A DNA stretch of 64,000 nt from SAR116 cluster bacterium AG-447-A06 (GTDB lineage Bacteria > Pseudomonadota > Alphaproteobacteria > Puniceispirillales > Puniceispirillaceae). A program made the position numbers and the translations under genes. Below the pieces are notes generated by a model. The model did not search any database. It was not told where the DNA came from and saw only the letters and a program-made list of their open reading frames with translations. Below are positions 45,096-54,201 of the stretch, piece after piece (the first letter of the stretch is position 1; every line of letters begins with the position of its first letter). The stretch is from the NCBI GenBank assembly GCA_003212345.1, contig QCPZ01000003.1, forward strand, positions 1 through 64,000. The letters are read 5' to 3'.

Positions 45096-46487
45096 TTGTT
45101 TTATGATTTGATGATCAGACTTTATGATAAAATGAAATTTTCAATCAGCAACATTCGTCTCAGCTTTCTGTGTATCGCATGGATTGCCGCATTAGTGCAG
45201 GTTGTTAGTGGCACCCCATCAACAAATGCTCAATTTATTAATTTTTCAAATATTGGTGTAATAAATTTGGGGGTATTTGCTTTTGTTGGCTTCACAATTC
45301 TAACAGTCGGCCGCTTACGGCATGACTCAATACTTATTTTAGCATTGTTAATTTTTGTTTGCTGGGCGCTTCTTGATCATTTTCCCGATAGGAATGAGTG
45401 GCTAGAGGGTGGCCGCTACGTGCTAATTTTTACGGCGCTTTTACCAACAATGGCCTTGGTGAGGGCAACTGCATCGCTTATGCCGTCTGTTCACCGCACA
45501 CAGGAAGCGTTAGCCCAATTACCAGCCTCTGCGACATCAGGGGGGTTCCATTTAGCAGCGAATGTTTTTGGCGGGGTCATAAACACGGGTGCGCTCGCTC
45601 TACTTTCGGCAGCTGTGCCAAAAAATGCCAGCAAGGCGCGCCGCAAGATTGCAGCTGAGGCTGCCCTCCGTGGCATGGTCACGGCGGCAGCGTGGTCGCC
45701 TTTTTTTATTGCCTTTGCGATTGGACAAGGCTTTGTTGGTAAACAGGACTCATGGACGGCTATTGCCATTGGTGGGGTCACTACTACTCTGTTTGCAGCG
45801 GTTTCGCTTCCGATTTTTAATCGGTCTTTTTCCTTCGCGCAACTCAGGCTGACATTTTCCTGTCTAAAGCCCATTTTATTGAGGCTCTTGATCGTATTGG
45901 GGGTCGTGCTTTTATCGGCATTTGTGTTTAATTTTACTGCGCTTTCGGCAGTGGTAGTAATGATGCCAATTCTGGTAGCGGTGCAGTTTATCCGCTATCC
46001 TGCACAAATTAAACTTATAATTGGTGAAACTGCGACCAATATGAGAACGATTGCTGATGATATTTTGATAATAAGTATGGCAATGCTTATTGGATATTTT
46101 GCCACACGCACGGGCGCATTTACTGCACTTTTCAGCAGTTTATATGACGGCACTATTCCGGGTTGGTTTGCATTGATTGTGACGCCTCTTGGGATGTTGC
46201 TCGCATCAATTTTTGGAGTTCATCCTGTAATTAGCAGTACTGTGTTTTTGGCAGTCTTCAGTAGTGGTCATGCCGATGTTCACCCCGCCCTACTGATGCA
46301 AGCGCATCTAATTGGGTGGGGAGCGGGCACGATGAGTTCTGTTGCCTCACTCTCAGTTATCATGGGAGCGAGTTTATTCCGAGTGCGCTCGCGCGATTTG
46401 GTTTTAGGTGTAAATTTGTTCGCGGCATTTTTCTATGCACTGGTTGGTGGCATTGCATTGAGCTTTATCAACATAATGATCTTTTAA
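45096..46487 (+). CDS. Unidentified multi-pass membrane transporter-like protein
   Basis: A 463-residue protein with about 11-12 hydrophobic helices. A central cytoplasmic loop SKARRKIAAEAALRG follows a small-residue helix (GGVINTGALALLSAAVP). Another glycine/serine-rich re-entrant-like stretch is FGVHPVISSTVFLAVFSSGH near residue 372. The two-halves layout recalls the ion-transporter (ArsB/NhaD/CitMHS) superfamily, but I cannot name a family. It lies directly between the ABC-F gene and a DadA-like gene, which starts 53 bases later. Organic-acid or amino-acid export is possible. The start is uncertain. Confidence 0.6.
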   Translation: MFYDLMIRLYDKMKFSISNIRLSFLCIAWIAALVQVVSGTPSTNAQFINFSNIGVINLGVFAFVGFTILTVGRLRHDSILILALLIFVCWALLDHFPDRNEWLEGGRYVLIFTALLPTMALVRATASLMPSVHRTQEALAQLPASATSGGFHLAANVFGGVINTGALALLSAAVPKNASKARRKIAAEAALRGMVTAAAWSPFFIAFAIGQGFVGKQDSWTAIAIGGVTTTLFAAVSLPIFNRSFSFAQLRLTFSCLKPILLRLLIVLGVVLLSAFVFNFTALSAVVVMMPILVAVQFIRYPAQIKLIIGETATNMRTIADDILIISMAMLIGYFATRTGAFTALFSSLYDGTIPGWFALIVTPLGMLLASIFGVHPVISSTVFLAVFSSGHADVHPALLMQAHLIGWGAGTMSSVASLSVIMGASLFRVRSRDLVLGVNLFAAFFYALVGGIALSFINIMIF

Positions 46488-46540
46488 TGGTTATTATAAT
46501 TGAAGACATTGAGCAGTGTAAAATTAGGGAAATCTCAAAT

Positions 46541-47884
46541 ATGATCAATCAGCCTGCTAAGATAAAAAGATCAATTACTGTGATTGGCGGTGGCATTGTT
46601 GGCGTTGCGGCAGCTTTAAAATTGCAGCTTGATGGCCACAAAGTTCGTTTAATTGATCGCAAAGAGCCTGGCCGTGAAACTTCTTATGGCAACGCTGGCG
46701 TGCTATCAGATTCGTCGGTTTATGTGTTAAATAATCCGGGCCTTTTGAAGACGTTACCTCGCCTGCTACTCAACCGGTCCAACGGGCTGCGTTACAATCC
46801 ACTTTTTGTTCTCAGAAGGCTCGGCTGGGTGATGAGGTTTCTGTCACATTGCCTCCCATCACATGCACGTCACGCCGCTGTATCCTTGCGTTCCTTGTTG
46901 GTTTTATCTCTGGATCAGCATAAAAAATGGATCAAGGATGCCGATGTTGGTCATTTGTTGCGTCAAGGTGGCGGTTGGTTCAAGTTGTTTCGTAGCAAAG
47001 AATCGTTTGACAGATATAATACTGAAATGAGCGTTATGCGAGATGTTGGGGTGAAATTCACCGTCTTTTGTCAAGAGCAAATCCGACAGATTGAGCCTAG
47101 CCTAGCTCCCATCTACTACAAAGGCGTTCTGATGGATGAAACCTGCTCGGTCTCCAGTCCCGCTGACTTAACCGATGCATACTTGGCCATGTTTGTTGCC
47201 TCGGGAGGGGCTGTGGAACGAACAAGTGTAATTGGTCTCTCACATGATGATAATGGCTGGCAAGTGCGATGTGAGAATGGGCTGTATCAAAGTGAGAATG
47301 TGGTGCTCGCGGCCGGCGCCTGGTCTGCCGAAATTGCTGGCTGGCTTGGATATGATATTCCAATGGCATGGGAACGAGGATACCATCTTCACTTTGAGCC
47401 CCAAACTCCTGACCCAGGGGATTCTTTTTGGATGAATGCGGCAGACCCAGACGGTGGCGATAATCAGAATAAAAATTTTACGAAAACAAACCTCAGTCGT
47501 CCTATTCTTGATGTCGAGGGCGGCTTTTCAGTTGCCCCGATGCTGCAGGGGCTAAGGGTGACCTCGGGCGTTGAATTGACTGATCGCGATGCTCCACCAA
47601 ATTATGAGCAGATTAGCAAATCCGCAACGCTCGCGAGTGAGGCTTTGCAGCTTGGTTCTCAGGTAGAAAGTAAGCCATGGATGGGAAGGAGGCCAACACT
47701 TGTTGACTCTCTGCCAATGATTGGTGCTGCGCCACGCCACAAAGGGCTATGGTTTAATTTTGGTCATCATCATATTGGGTTATCAATGGCGCCAGGGTCG
47801 GCCTTGCTGCTCTCATCACTGATCAATGATGCGCCGCCGCCAATAGACCCGAGTCCATTTCAGGTCTCGCGCTTTTCTGTTTAA
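46541..47884 (+). CDS. FAD-dependent D-amino-acid dehydrogenase-like oxidoreductase
   Basis: A 447-residue DadA-type flavoprotein of the DAO superfamily. The FAD motif VIGGGIVGVAAALKLQ is at the N-terminus and ETSYGNAG follows. WERGYHLHFE and the C-terminal NFGHHHIGLSMAPGSALLL are also typical. The substrate is a D-amino acid or a related secondary amine. ATG 46541 has AGGGA upstream; an in-frame start inside the previous gene is unlikely. The amidase gene follows after 59 bases. Confidence 0.88.
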   Translation: MINQPAKIKRSITVIGGGIVGVAAALKLQLDGHKVRLIDRKEPGRETSYGNAGVLSDSSVYVLNNPGLLKTLPRLLLNRSNGLRYNPLFVLRRLGWVMRFLSHCLPSHARHAAVSLRSLLVLSLDQHKKWIKDADVGHLLRQGGGWFKLFRSKESFDRYNTEMSVMRDVGVKFTVFCQEQIRQIEPSLAPIYYKGVLMDETCSVSSPADLTDAYLAMFVASGGAVERTSVIGLSHDDNGWQVRCENGLYQSENVVLAAGAWSAEIAGWLGYDIPMAWERGYHLHFEPQTPDPGDSFWMNAADPDGGDNQNKNFTKTNLSRPILDVEGGFSVAPMLQGLRVTSGVELTDRDAPPNYEQISKSATLASEALQLGSQVESKPWMGRRPTLVDSLPMIGAAPRHKGLWFNFGHHHIGLSMAPGSALLLSSLINDAPPPIDPSPFQVSRFSV

Positions 47885-47943
47885 TCATGCTATTGTTGAA
47901 TGCCTATGTGGCCAACATTTTGTCGAAACAAACGAGAAAGTAG

Positions 47944-49296
47944 ATGATCTCAGCATTGCAAATGGCAGACATGGTTCGGCGAGGGGAAACAAACGCTGAA
48001 AACCTTGTTGAAGGCGCATTGGACTTGATTGCGAAAACTGATAATGAGCTAGAAGCATGGGCATATATCGACACTCCAGGTGCAATAGCCTCTGCAAAAC
48101 TGTTGGATGAGATACGGGACAGTGGACGAGCTTTAGGACCACTTCATGGTGTTCCGATTGGACTCAAAGACATTATCGACACCGCTGATATGCCCACTGA
48201 ATTTGGTAGTTTGGCATTTAAGGGGCATCAGCCGACCCAAGACGCCACAATCGTATCGAAATTGAGAGAGGCTGGCGCTGTAATATTGGGGAAAACAGTT
48301 ACAACTCCGTTTGCTTTTATGGATCCGTCAGAAACGCGTAATCCGAACGATATGGAATACAGTCCGGGTGGGTCTTCTTCGGGCTCTGCGGCCGCGGTGT
48401 CAGCAGGACATGTGCCAGTGGCCATCGGAACACAAACGAATGGATCAGTAATTCGTCCCGCATCTTTCTGTGGTGTTTTTGGTTTTAAACCCTCTTCGGG
48501 CATGGTGCCCCGATCTGGAGTACTACAAACGTCAGAAACACTGGATCAGGTTGGTGTTTTCTCCCGTTATTATGAGGATGTTGCGTTAATTTCTGACATC
48601 ATATCTGAATATGATCCAAATGATGCCAACTCCTTTTGTCGGCCGCGACCGAACATGCTTGATGGTGTCTGCAACAGACCCAACGAGACACCAAAATTAT
48701 TGTGGTTTGAAATGCCTTATTTCGAAGGAATTAGTGAAGATTGCCATGAAGGCATGGACAAATTGATATCTGCGTTAGATGGATGTGTTATTAAAAAGGA
48801 TGGCAAGCCGACTGTTTTTGAGGCTTTTTTGAGAGCGCATAAAGTAATCCATCACTTTGAGATAACCAGAAATCTGTCAAATGTAAGACAGAAATCTCCC
48901 AAGCTGCTCAGTCTTCAATTACGTAAGACCCTAAATATGGGATCTAAAATTGATTTAAAAGATTACCATCAATCCCTCACCCAAAAAGAAGCCGCTATTT
49001 CTTATTTTCAAAATTTTTTTGGTGAATTTGATGCGATTATCGCCCCGTCTGCCTTGGGCGAGGCACCATTGCTAAGCGAGGGAAATACTGGAAATCCTGT
49101 TTGTTCCACCATATGGAGTTTGTGCGGTTTTCCTTGCCTAACGATACCAGCACTTGTCTCAAAGAATAACATGCCAATAGGCGTTCAACTGATTGGTCAG
49201 CCGGAATGCGATGACAAGTTGCTCGGGATTGGCGGTTGGCTTATGGAAAAACTCAACAACCATGAGGTTGGCATTCTGAATAATGAAAAAAACTGA
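47944..49296 (+). CDS. Amidase-signature family hydrolase
   Basis: A 450-residue amidase. The Ser-cisSer-Lys triad is readable: Lys75 in PIGLKDIID, Ser in PGGSSSGSAAA (about 144-148) and Ser168 in GTQTNGSVIRPASF. It is not likely to be GatA, since gatC and gatB are not adjacent and the C-terminus (GFPCLTIPALV) matches catabolic amidases. With the DadA-like gene it suggests degradation of an amide or N-acyl amino acid. Confidence 0.88.
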   Translation: MISALQMADMVRRGETNAENLVEGALDLIAKTDNELEAWAYIDTPGAIASAKLLDEIRDSGRALGPLHGVPIGLKDIIDTADMPTEFGSLAFKGHQPTQDATIVSKLREAGAVILGKTVTTPFAFMDPSETRNPNDMEYSPGGSSSGSAAAVSAGHVPVAIGTQTNGSVIRPASFCGVFGFKPSSGMVPRSGVLQTSETLDQVGVFSRYYEDVALISDIISEYDPNDANSFCRPRPNMLDGVCNRPNETPKLLWFEMPYFEGISEDCHEGMDKLISALDGCVIKKDGKPTVFEAFLRAHKVIHHFEITRNLSNVRQKSPKLLSLQLRKTLNMGSKIDLKDYHQSLTQKEAAISYFQNFFGEFDAIIAPSALGEAPLLSEGNTGNPVCSTIWSLCGFPCLTIPALVSKNNMPIGVQLIGQPECDDKLLGIGGWLMEKLNNHEVGILNNEKN

Positions 49297-49392
49297 CCAG
49301 AGGCATGTTTTTTAAATCCCAAGATTTCACGCTGAGCAAGGAAGTGTGACTTTGTCCAATTTTTATCATCTTAATGACCCGGAGACAAACAA

Positions 49393-50004
49393 ATGAAATT
49401 TTTTACTAGTCCGTCTTCCCCATTTGGCCGAAAGGTCAAGATCGCGGCACATGTTCTGGGCCTCCACGATGAATTGGTTGAGTTTTCCATTAATACCCTT
49501 GATCCTGCCTCTGGTATTTGTGATGTGAACCCGCTTGGCAAAATCCCAGCGCTTGAAGACAATGGCTCAACGCTTTACGACAGTCGTGTGATCATGGAAT
49601 ATCTTGATACTAAGGCTGGTGGCGGCAAGATTATTCCAGTGGGAGGCAAAGCTCGTTTTAATGTATTGAGGCGTGCCGCGTTAACTGACGGAATCCTTGA
49701 TGCGGCAGTGCTTGTTGTATACGAAACTCGCATGCGGCCAGAGGATAAATATGTTGATACCTATGTTGCGCGCCAACGAGACAAGATCATTCGTGGATTA
49801 AAAGGAGCTGTAGCAACCGTGACAAGCTATCGAAATGGTACGATGCCGGATGTGGGAGAAATTGGCCTTGCTTGTGTGCTCGACTATCTGGACTTTCGCC
49901 AGCAGGTGAATTGGCGAGACCACTCACCTAGTCTTGCTGGCTGGCTTGATGATTTTGCCGCTGTTGTTCCCGGTTATCAGGGCAGTTTACCACCCAAAAA
50001 CTAG
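49393..50004 (+). CDS. Glutathione S-transferase family protein (2)
   Basis: A 203-residue GST with N-terminal MKFFTSPSSPFGRKVKIAAH. Ser8-Ser9 is the likely activating pair. The cis-Pro segment GKIPALEDNGSTLYDSRVIMEYL is present and a helical C-domain follows. It differs from GST (1) at 27833. It may share a role with the preceding amidase in detoxification or catabolism. Confidence 0.87.
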   Translation: MKFFTSPSSPFGRKVKIAAHVLGLHDELVEFSINTLDPASGICDVNPLGKIPALEDNGSTLYDSRVIMEYLDTKAGGGKIIPVGGKARFNVLRRAALTDGILDAAVLVVYETRMRPEDKYVDTYVARQRDKIIRGLKGAVATVTSYRNGTMPDVGEIGLACVLDYLDFRQQVNWRDHSPSLAGWLDDFAAVVPGYQGSLPPKN

Positions 50005-50055
50005 GTCTGGAAGCTGTGGATCAAAATTTTATTTTTTGGTGAAAAGGATTTTATA

Positions 50056-50550
50056 ATGAGACTGCAAACAAGCCTTGGGCTTGATATTGCGCTAAGCATT
50101 GTATCTATTGCATTAGCGGCGGGGCGAGCTGAAAAAATGCTTCCCCTGACTGTTGTTGTGATTGATGTATCGGGGAAAATTATTGCCAGCCAGTCAGAGG
50201 ATGGTTCTGGGTTGATGCGATTTGATATTGCCCGCGGTAAAGCTTGGGGTGCGCTTGGAATGGGCATGTCCAGCCGCCTAATCCGTGACCGGTTGGCAAC
50301 ACGGCCTAGCTTTCAAGCTGCCCTTGCGAACGTTGCTGATGGCCAGTTTGTACCGGTTCCAGGAGGTGTTCTGGTGTTGCTGGGTGATGGAACAGTGATT
50401 GGCGCTGTTGGTGTAAGCGGAGACTCATCTGAAAAGGATGAGTATTGCGCCATTACCGGCATTCTGGGGGCAAACCTTTTAAGTGAACCAAACGCTCCTG
50501 ACGAAAAATGGCAGGTGTCATCACTCTCCGGCTTGGCTGACGAAAGTTAA
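50056..50550 (+). CDS. GlcG/HbpS-family protein
   Basis: A 164-residue protein of the GlcG/HbpS domain family, known for haem binding or cofactor binding in glycolate and 1,2-propanediol operons. The family pattern is LTVVVIDVSGKIIASQSEDG, IARGKAWGALGMG and GGVLVLLGDGTVIGAVGVSG. No signal peptide is present, so it is cytosolic. AAAGGA precedes the ATG. Its partner enzyme is not evident. Confidence 0.82.
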   Translation: MRLQTSLGLDIALSIVSIALAAGRAEKMLPLTVVVIDVSGKIIASQSEDGSGLMRFDIARGKAWGALGMGMSSRLIRDRLATRPSFQAALANVADGQFVPVPGGVLVLLGDGTVIGAVGVSGDSSEKDEYCAITGILGANLLSEPNAPDEKWQVSSLSGLADES

Positions 50551-50566
50551 TTATAAGTTCTGTACT

Positions 50567-51490
50567 TCAATTCTGTGTTCGCCACTGGGTGCGTAAGATG
50601 TGAAGAGTCAGGGTGACAAATACAATTGCTGCACCAATAATCATTGTGGGGGTGGGCCTCTCGCCAATACCGAGCCAGACCCAAAACGGCCCTAATACCA
50701 TTTCAAGCAACATCAAAAGGCTCACGATCGCTGGGCTTGTATAACGTGCTGCAAGATTCAGACACGTGAATGATATTGGAAGGATAATCAGGCCCATTGT
50801 TAAAACTGGCCATATTGGTGCCTCGGTAATCGCGCTCATATCGCTCAGCCAAAGTCCAATAAAACCACTGATCATTGCTCCCACGGCAGCGGCAGGTAAA
50901 ATACTGAGCTGCTGATATTTCCGTGCCATAGTGAAAGTAAATGCTAAGCCAATAGCTGTGAGGACTCCATACATTGCACCCAATTCGACTGATCCCTCAG
51001 GACTAGCAAATGCGTTATTGCCATCCATGACTACGATAGTCACACCACACATTGAGGCAAAAATCGCAAGCCAACCAAGCCAACCTTGTTTCTCACGGAG
51101 TATCAGGAACGAGAGCGCAGCGGCGAAAACTGGCATCGTCGCGACTGCGGTAAGAACCACGGAGGCAGAAGTTTCGACAATACCAAGTGTAAAGGTGACG
51201 GAGTTCATACTGAAAGCAATTATGACTAAAATACCTTGCCAGCTAAAAAGGCTGCGCCATTCGCTTGAGGGGTTTTTTGCCAACAATGTTCGCCAAATTA
51301 TTAGCGATGCGATGCCCATCAACAAGCCGCGCCATCCCAATAAAGGCCATCGCTCAAGCGCGGAAATTCTGATGACAAGAGTATCAGGTGTAAGAACAAG
51401 AACCCCAAGAAGAGCGACCAAAATTCCAAATTTCTCGGGGGCTTTTAAAAATGATTGAGTAAAATGTTTTAACAAAAAGGTTGACCTCAA
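50567..51490 (-). CDS. EamA/DMT-family transporter (3)
   Basis: A 307-residue membrane protein with ten helices in two EamA halves (FGILVALLGVLVLTPDTLVI; GAMYGVLTAIGLAFTFTMAR). The ALGE-like MLLEMVLGPFWVWLGIGERP near the end is typical. The substrate is unknown. It is convergent with the GlcG-like gene. Confidence 0.83.
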   Translation of the reverse strand: MRSTFLLKHFTQSFLKAPEKFGILVALLGVLVLTPDTLVIRISALERWPLLGWRGLLMGIASLIIWRTLLAKNPSSEWRSLFSWQGILVIIAFSMNSVTFTLGIVETSASVVLTAVATMPVFAAALSFLILREKQGWLGWLAIFASMCGVTIVVMDGNNAFASPEGSVELGAMYGVLTAIGLAFTFTMARKYQQLSILPAAAVGAMISGFIGLWLSDMSAITEAPIWPVLTMGLIILPISFTCLNLAARYTSPAIVSLLMLLEMVLGPFWVWLGIGERPTPTMIIGAAIVFVTLTLHILRTQWRTQN

Positions 51491-51866
51491 AGGATTTGAT
51501 AATTGTGTCCGGCTTGATAAAAAGTGGCATTCTCCGAGCCCGGTGTGCTCGGGTTGTCAATCTGTTGAGTTAAAGACCACTTTACTGGCTTCGAGATGAC
51601 CAGCAAGATAGAATCGCCGAGGTAACGGAATCGCCCTACGTTTTCTAAACTTGAAAACCAATTTTTATGAGCGTTTTGTATACAAAGTGCGATAATTTCC
51701 TCACAAAAAGTATAATTTTTGAGACTTTGTTCTTCAAAATGACAACCGTAATAGCAAAACCACAGACTGGAGGGGGCATAGTCCGTTTTCTCATTGCCTT
51801 ACCGTCTACAGGAACATAGGATGCGGCCCTTACTATATTCGATGAATATTACACAAAGGTGACATT
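51491..51866. promoter_or_regulatory. Promoter region of the aap operon
   Basis: A 376-base gap with no ORF that I can support. It contains an inverted repeat CCGAGC/GCTCGG at 51534-51552 with no T-run, and the TTTGTATACAAA palindrome at 51675-51686. Both precede the aapJ start at 51867. The gap also serves the divergent EamA gene. Confidence 0.5.
51675..51686. promoter_or_regulatory. GntR-type palindromic operator upstream of aapJ
   Basis: A perfect 12-base palindrome TTTGTATACAAA, with TTGT-AT-ACAA as core, as seen at operators of FadR/FCD-type GntR regulators. It is about 180 bases upstream of aapJ. No GntR gene is present in the window, so the regulator would be encoded elsewhere. Confidence 0.45.
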
Positions 51867-52898
51867 ATGAAAAAACTTTCGATTCTATCTGTGCTATGTG
51901 GCGCAGCTCTGGGCCTTGGGTCAGTTGCGTCAGCAAATGCCGCGACAACTCTTGAGGCCGTTAAAGCCAAAGGATTTATCCAGTGCGGCGTATCGCAGGG
52001 ACTTCCTGGCTTTTCAAATGCAGATGATAATGGCAAGTGGACAGGCTTGGACGTAGACATGTGCCGTGCCGTTGCAGCAGCTGTTTTTGGAGATCCCGGT
52101 AAAGTCAAATTCTCACCTCTTTCGGCTAAGCAGCGGTTTACCGCTCTGAGCTCTGGTGAAGTTGATATTCTCTCTCGTAACACAACCTGGACAATGACCC
52201 GCGACACACAATTGGGTTTGAATTTCGCAGGGGTGAATTACTACGACGGTCAAGGTATGATGGTTCCAAAAGCACTTGGTGTGAAGGCCGCGACAGAGCT
52301 GGATGGTGCTAATATCTGTACCAACACTGGTACAACAACTGAGCTCAATATTACTGATTATTTCCGTGCGAACGGTATGAGCTTTAATCTTGTTGCTTTT
52401 GAGAAGGCTGATGAGGTTGTAGCTGCTTACGATGCTGGCCGTTGTGACGTTTACACCACTGATCGTTCGGGGCTTGCTGCACAGCGCGGCAAATTGACTA
52501 AGCCCGATGATCACGTGGTTTTGTCAGAAATCATTTCAAAGGAGCCCTTGGGTCCTGTGGTTCGCCAAGGTGATGATCAGTGGTTTAACATTGTACGTTG
52601 GTCACTCAATGCCATGATTAACGCCGAAGAGATGGGTGTTTCATCAGCAAACGTGAATAACATGAAATATAGCAGCAAGTTAGACCCGGGTGTTGCACGT
52701 TTGATAGGCAAAGAGGGAAAGTTTGGCGAGGAACTTGGTTTGTCGAACGATTGGGCCTACAACATCATTCTTAAAGTTGGTAACTATGGTGAAAGCTATG
52801 AGAAGCATGTTGGACCAAACACACCTCTCAAGCTAGCACGCGGTGTTAACGCACTTTGGAGCCAGGGTGGAATCCTCTACGCAGCTCCCATTCGCTAA
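51867..52898 (+). CDS. aapJ: General L-amino acid-binding protein
   Basis: A 343-residue periplasmic binding protein. The signal peptide ends at about residue 25 (ANA). Mature start TTLEAVKAKGFIQCGVSQGLPGFS (split across residues 27-50) and GLDVDMCRAVAAAVFGD, VDILSRNTTWTMTRD and YTTDRSGLAAQR are diagnostic of AapJ. It is first in an operon with AapQ, AapM and AapP, the broad-specificity amino-acid importer of alphaproteobacteria. Confidence 0.95.
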   Translation: MKKLSILSVLCGAALGLGSVASANAATTLEAVKAKGFIQCGVSQGLPGFSNADDNGKWTGLDVDMCRAVAAAVFGDPGKVKFSPLSAKQRFTALSSGEVDILSRNTTWTMTRDTQLGLNFAGVNYYDGQGMMVPKALGVKAATELDGANICTNTGTTTELNITDYFRANGMSFNLVAFEKADEVVAAYDAGRCDVYTTDRSGLAAQRGKLTKPDDHVVLSEIISKEPLGPVVRQGDDQWFNIVRWSLNAMINAEEMGVSSANVNNMKYSSKLDPGVARLIGKEGKFGEELGLSNDWAYNIILKVGNYGESYEKHVGPNTPLKLARGVNALWSQGGILYAAPIR

Positions 52899-52913
52899 AT
52901 ATTGAGTAAAATT

Positions 52914-52947
52914 GCGCCCAGTTTCCGACCAGAAGCTGGGCGCTTTT
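52914..52947 (+). terminator. Attenuating hairpin between aapJ and aapQ
   Basis: An 8-bp GC-rich stem (GCGCCCAG 52914-52921 with CTGGGCGC 52936-52943) is followed by TTTTC. It lies 15 bases after the aapJ stop, inside the operon. Partial termination or mRNA protection would raise AapJ above the membrane components. Confidence 0.8.
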
Positions 52948-52982
52948 CAATTTGTAAATAAATTAGTTTTGAGCGATCAAAA

Positions 52983-54200
52983 ATGAACCGGAAATCCAAC
53001 ACATTTTCGAAATTCGCGAATGATGCCAATGTGCGTGGTGTTTTTTTCCAAGTTGTTCTGATTGCGGTACTTGTTTTTTCCTTTTTTTGGCTGACTGATA
53101 ATACCCTCACGAACCTGAGTAATCAGGGTAAGTCGCTTGGTTTTGCTTTTCTAAGCAGCACTGCAGGGTTTCAGATTAGTCAAACGTTTGGTACTTGGTT
53201 ATTTGATTATAAGGTGGGCACTTCCACTTATCTGGATGTGTATTTTATTGGAATAGCCAACACATTGTTGGTAGCCATTCTTGGTATTGTTGCAGCAACT
53301 GTAATTGGTTTCACGTTGGGAATAATGCGACTTTCCAAAAATATCGTTTTCAGGGCTTTTGCAACTACTTACATCGAGATGTTGAGAAATATACCGATAC
53401 TCTTGCAGTTGTTTTTTTGGTATTTTGCAGTACTAAGAGCACTGCCTGGTAAAAGGGAAAAATTAGAAATTATACCTGATCTGATTGGGGTAAATATCAC
53501 AGGGTTGTATTTGCCCGCTCCACTACCTCAAGAGGGTTTTGTTTATTCAGTCATTGCCTTTGCTCTTGCAATATTAATTACGTTTGGTGTCAGCCGGTAC
53601 GCTAAGAGAGTTCAGGCGCAAACCGGTAAAATCACTCCCGTTTTTCTAATTGGTACAGCTCTTATAATTGTCATACCATTGATAACTTTCTTAGCCACAA
53701 ACAGCCCGCTTGATTGGAATTTACCAGAGTTTAAAGATACTGGCCCAATGCTGAGACGTGGCTACCAAGCAGGTTCCGGGATGATATTAGTTCCTGAGCT
53801 GATAGCCGTTTGGCTTGCCTTATCTCTTTATACCGCTGCTTTCATTGCTGAGATTGTAAGAGCTGGTATTCTCGCGGTTAGTAAAGGCCAGACTGAAGCG
53901 GCGTCGGCATTGGGGATTCGTCCGAATTTCACACTACGACTAGTTGTTATTCCTCAGGCGATGCGCGTGATAATTCCACCGCTCACATCACAATATTTGA
54001 ACATTACAAAAAACTCATCTTTAGCGGTTGCTATCGCTTACCCCGAACTAGTGTCGGTTTTCGCTGGCACCGCATTAAATCAAGTTGGTAAAGAAATCGA
54101 AATGATTTTTATGATGATGATGGTTTATCTGACTGTTTCGTTAATCACGGCCGCTTTTATGAATTGGTATAATAGCCGTGTAAAGTTGGTGGAGCGTTAG
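52983..54200 (+). CDS. aapQ: General L-amino acid ABC permease AapQ
   Basis: A 405-residue inner-membrane permease with about eight helices. The EAA loop EIVRAGILAVSKGQTEAASA, then VIPQAMRVIIPPLTSQ, is near the C-terminus. GFAFLSSTAGFQISQTF near residue 50 is characteristic of AapQ/BztB. Its stop lies 1 base before aapM. Confidence 0.95.
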   Translation: MNRKSNTFSKFANDANVRGVFFQVVLIAVLVFSFFWLTDNTLTNLSNQGKSLGFAFLSSTAGFQISQTFGTWLFDYKVGTSTYLDVYFIGIANTLLVAILGIVAATVIGFTLGIMRLSKNIVFRAFATTYIEMLRNIPILLQLFFWYFAVLRALPGKREKLEIIPDLIGVNITGLYLPAPLPQEGFVYSVIAFALAILITFGVSRYAKRVQAQTGKITPVFLIGTALIIVIPLITFLATNSPLDWNLPEFKDTGPMLRRGYQAGSGMILVPELIAVWLALSLYTAAFIAEIVRAGILAVSKGQTEAASALGIRPNFTLRLVVIPQAMRVIIPPLTSQYLNITKNSSLAVAIAYPELVSVFAGTALNQVGKEIEMIFMMMMVYLTVSLITAAFMNWYNSRVKLVER

Positions 54201-54201
54201 A

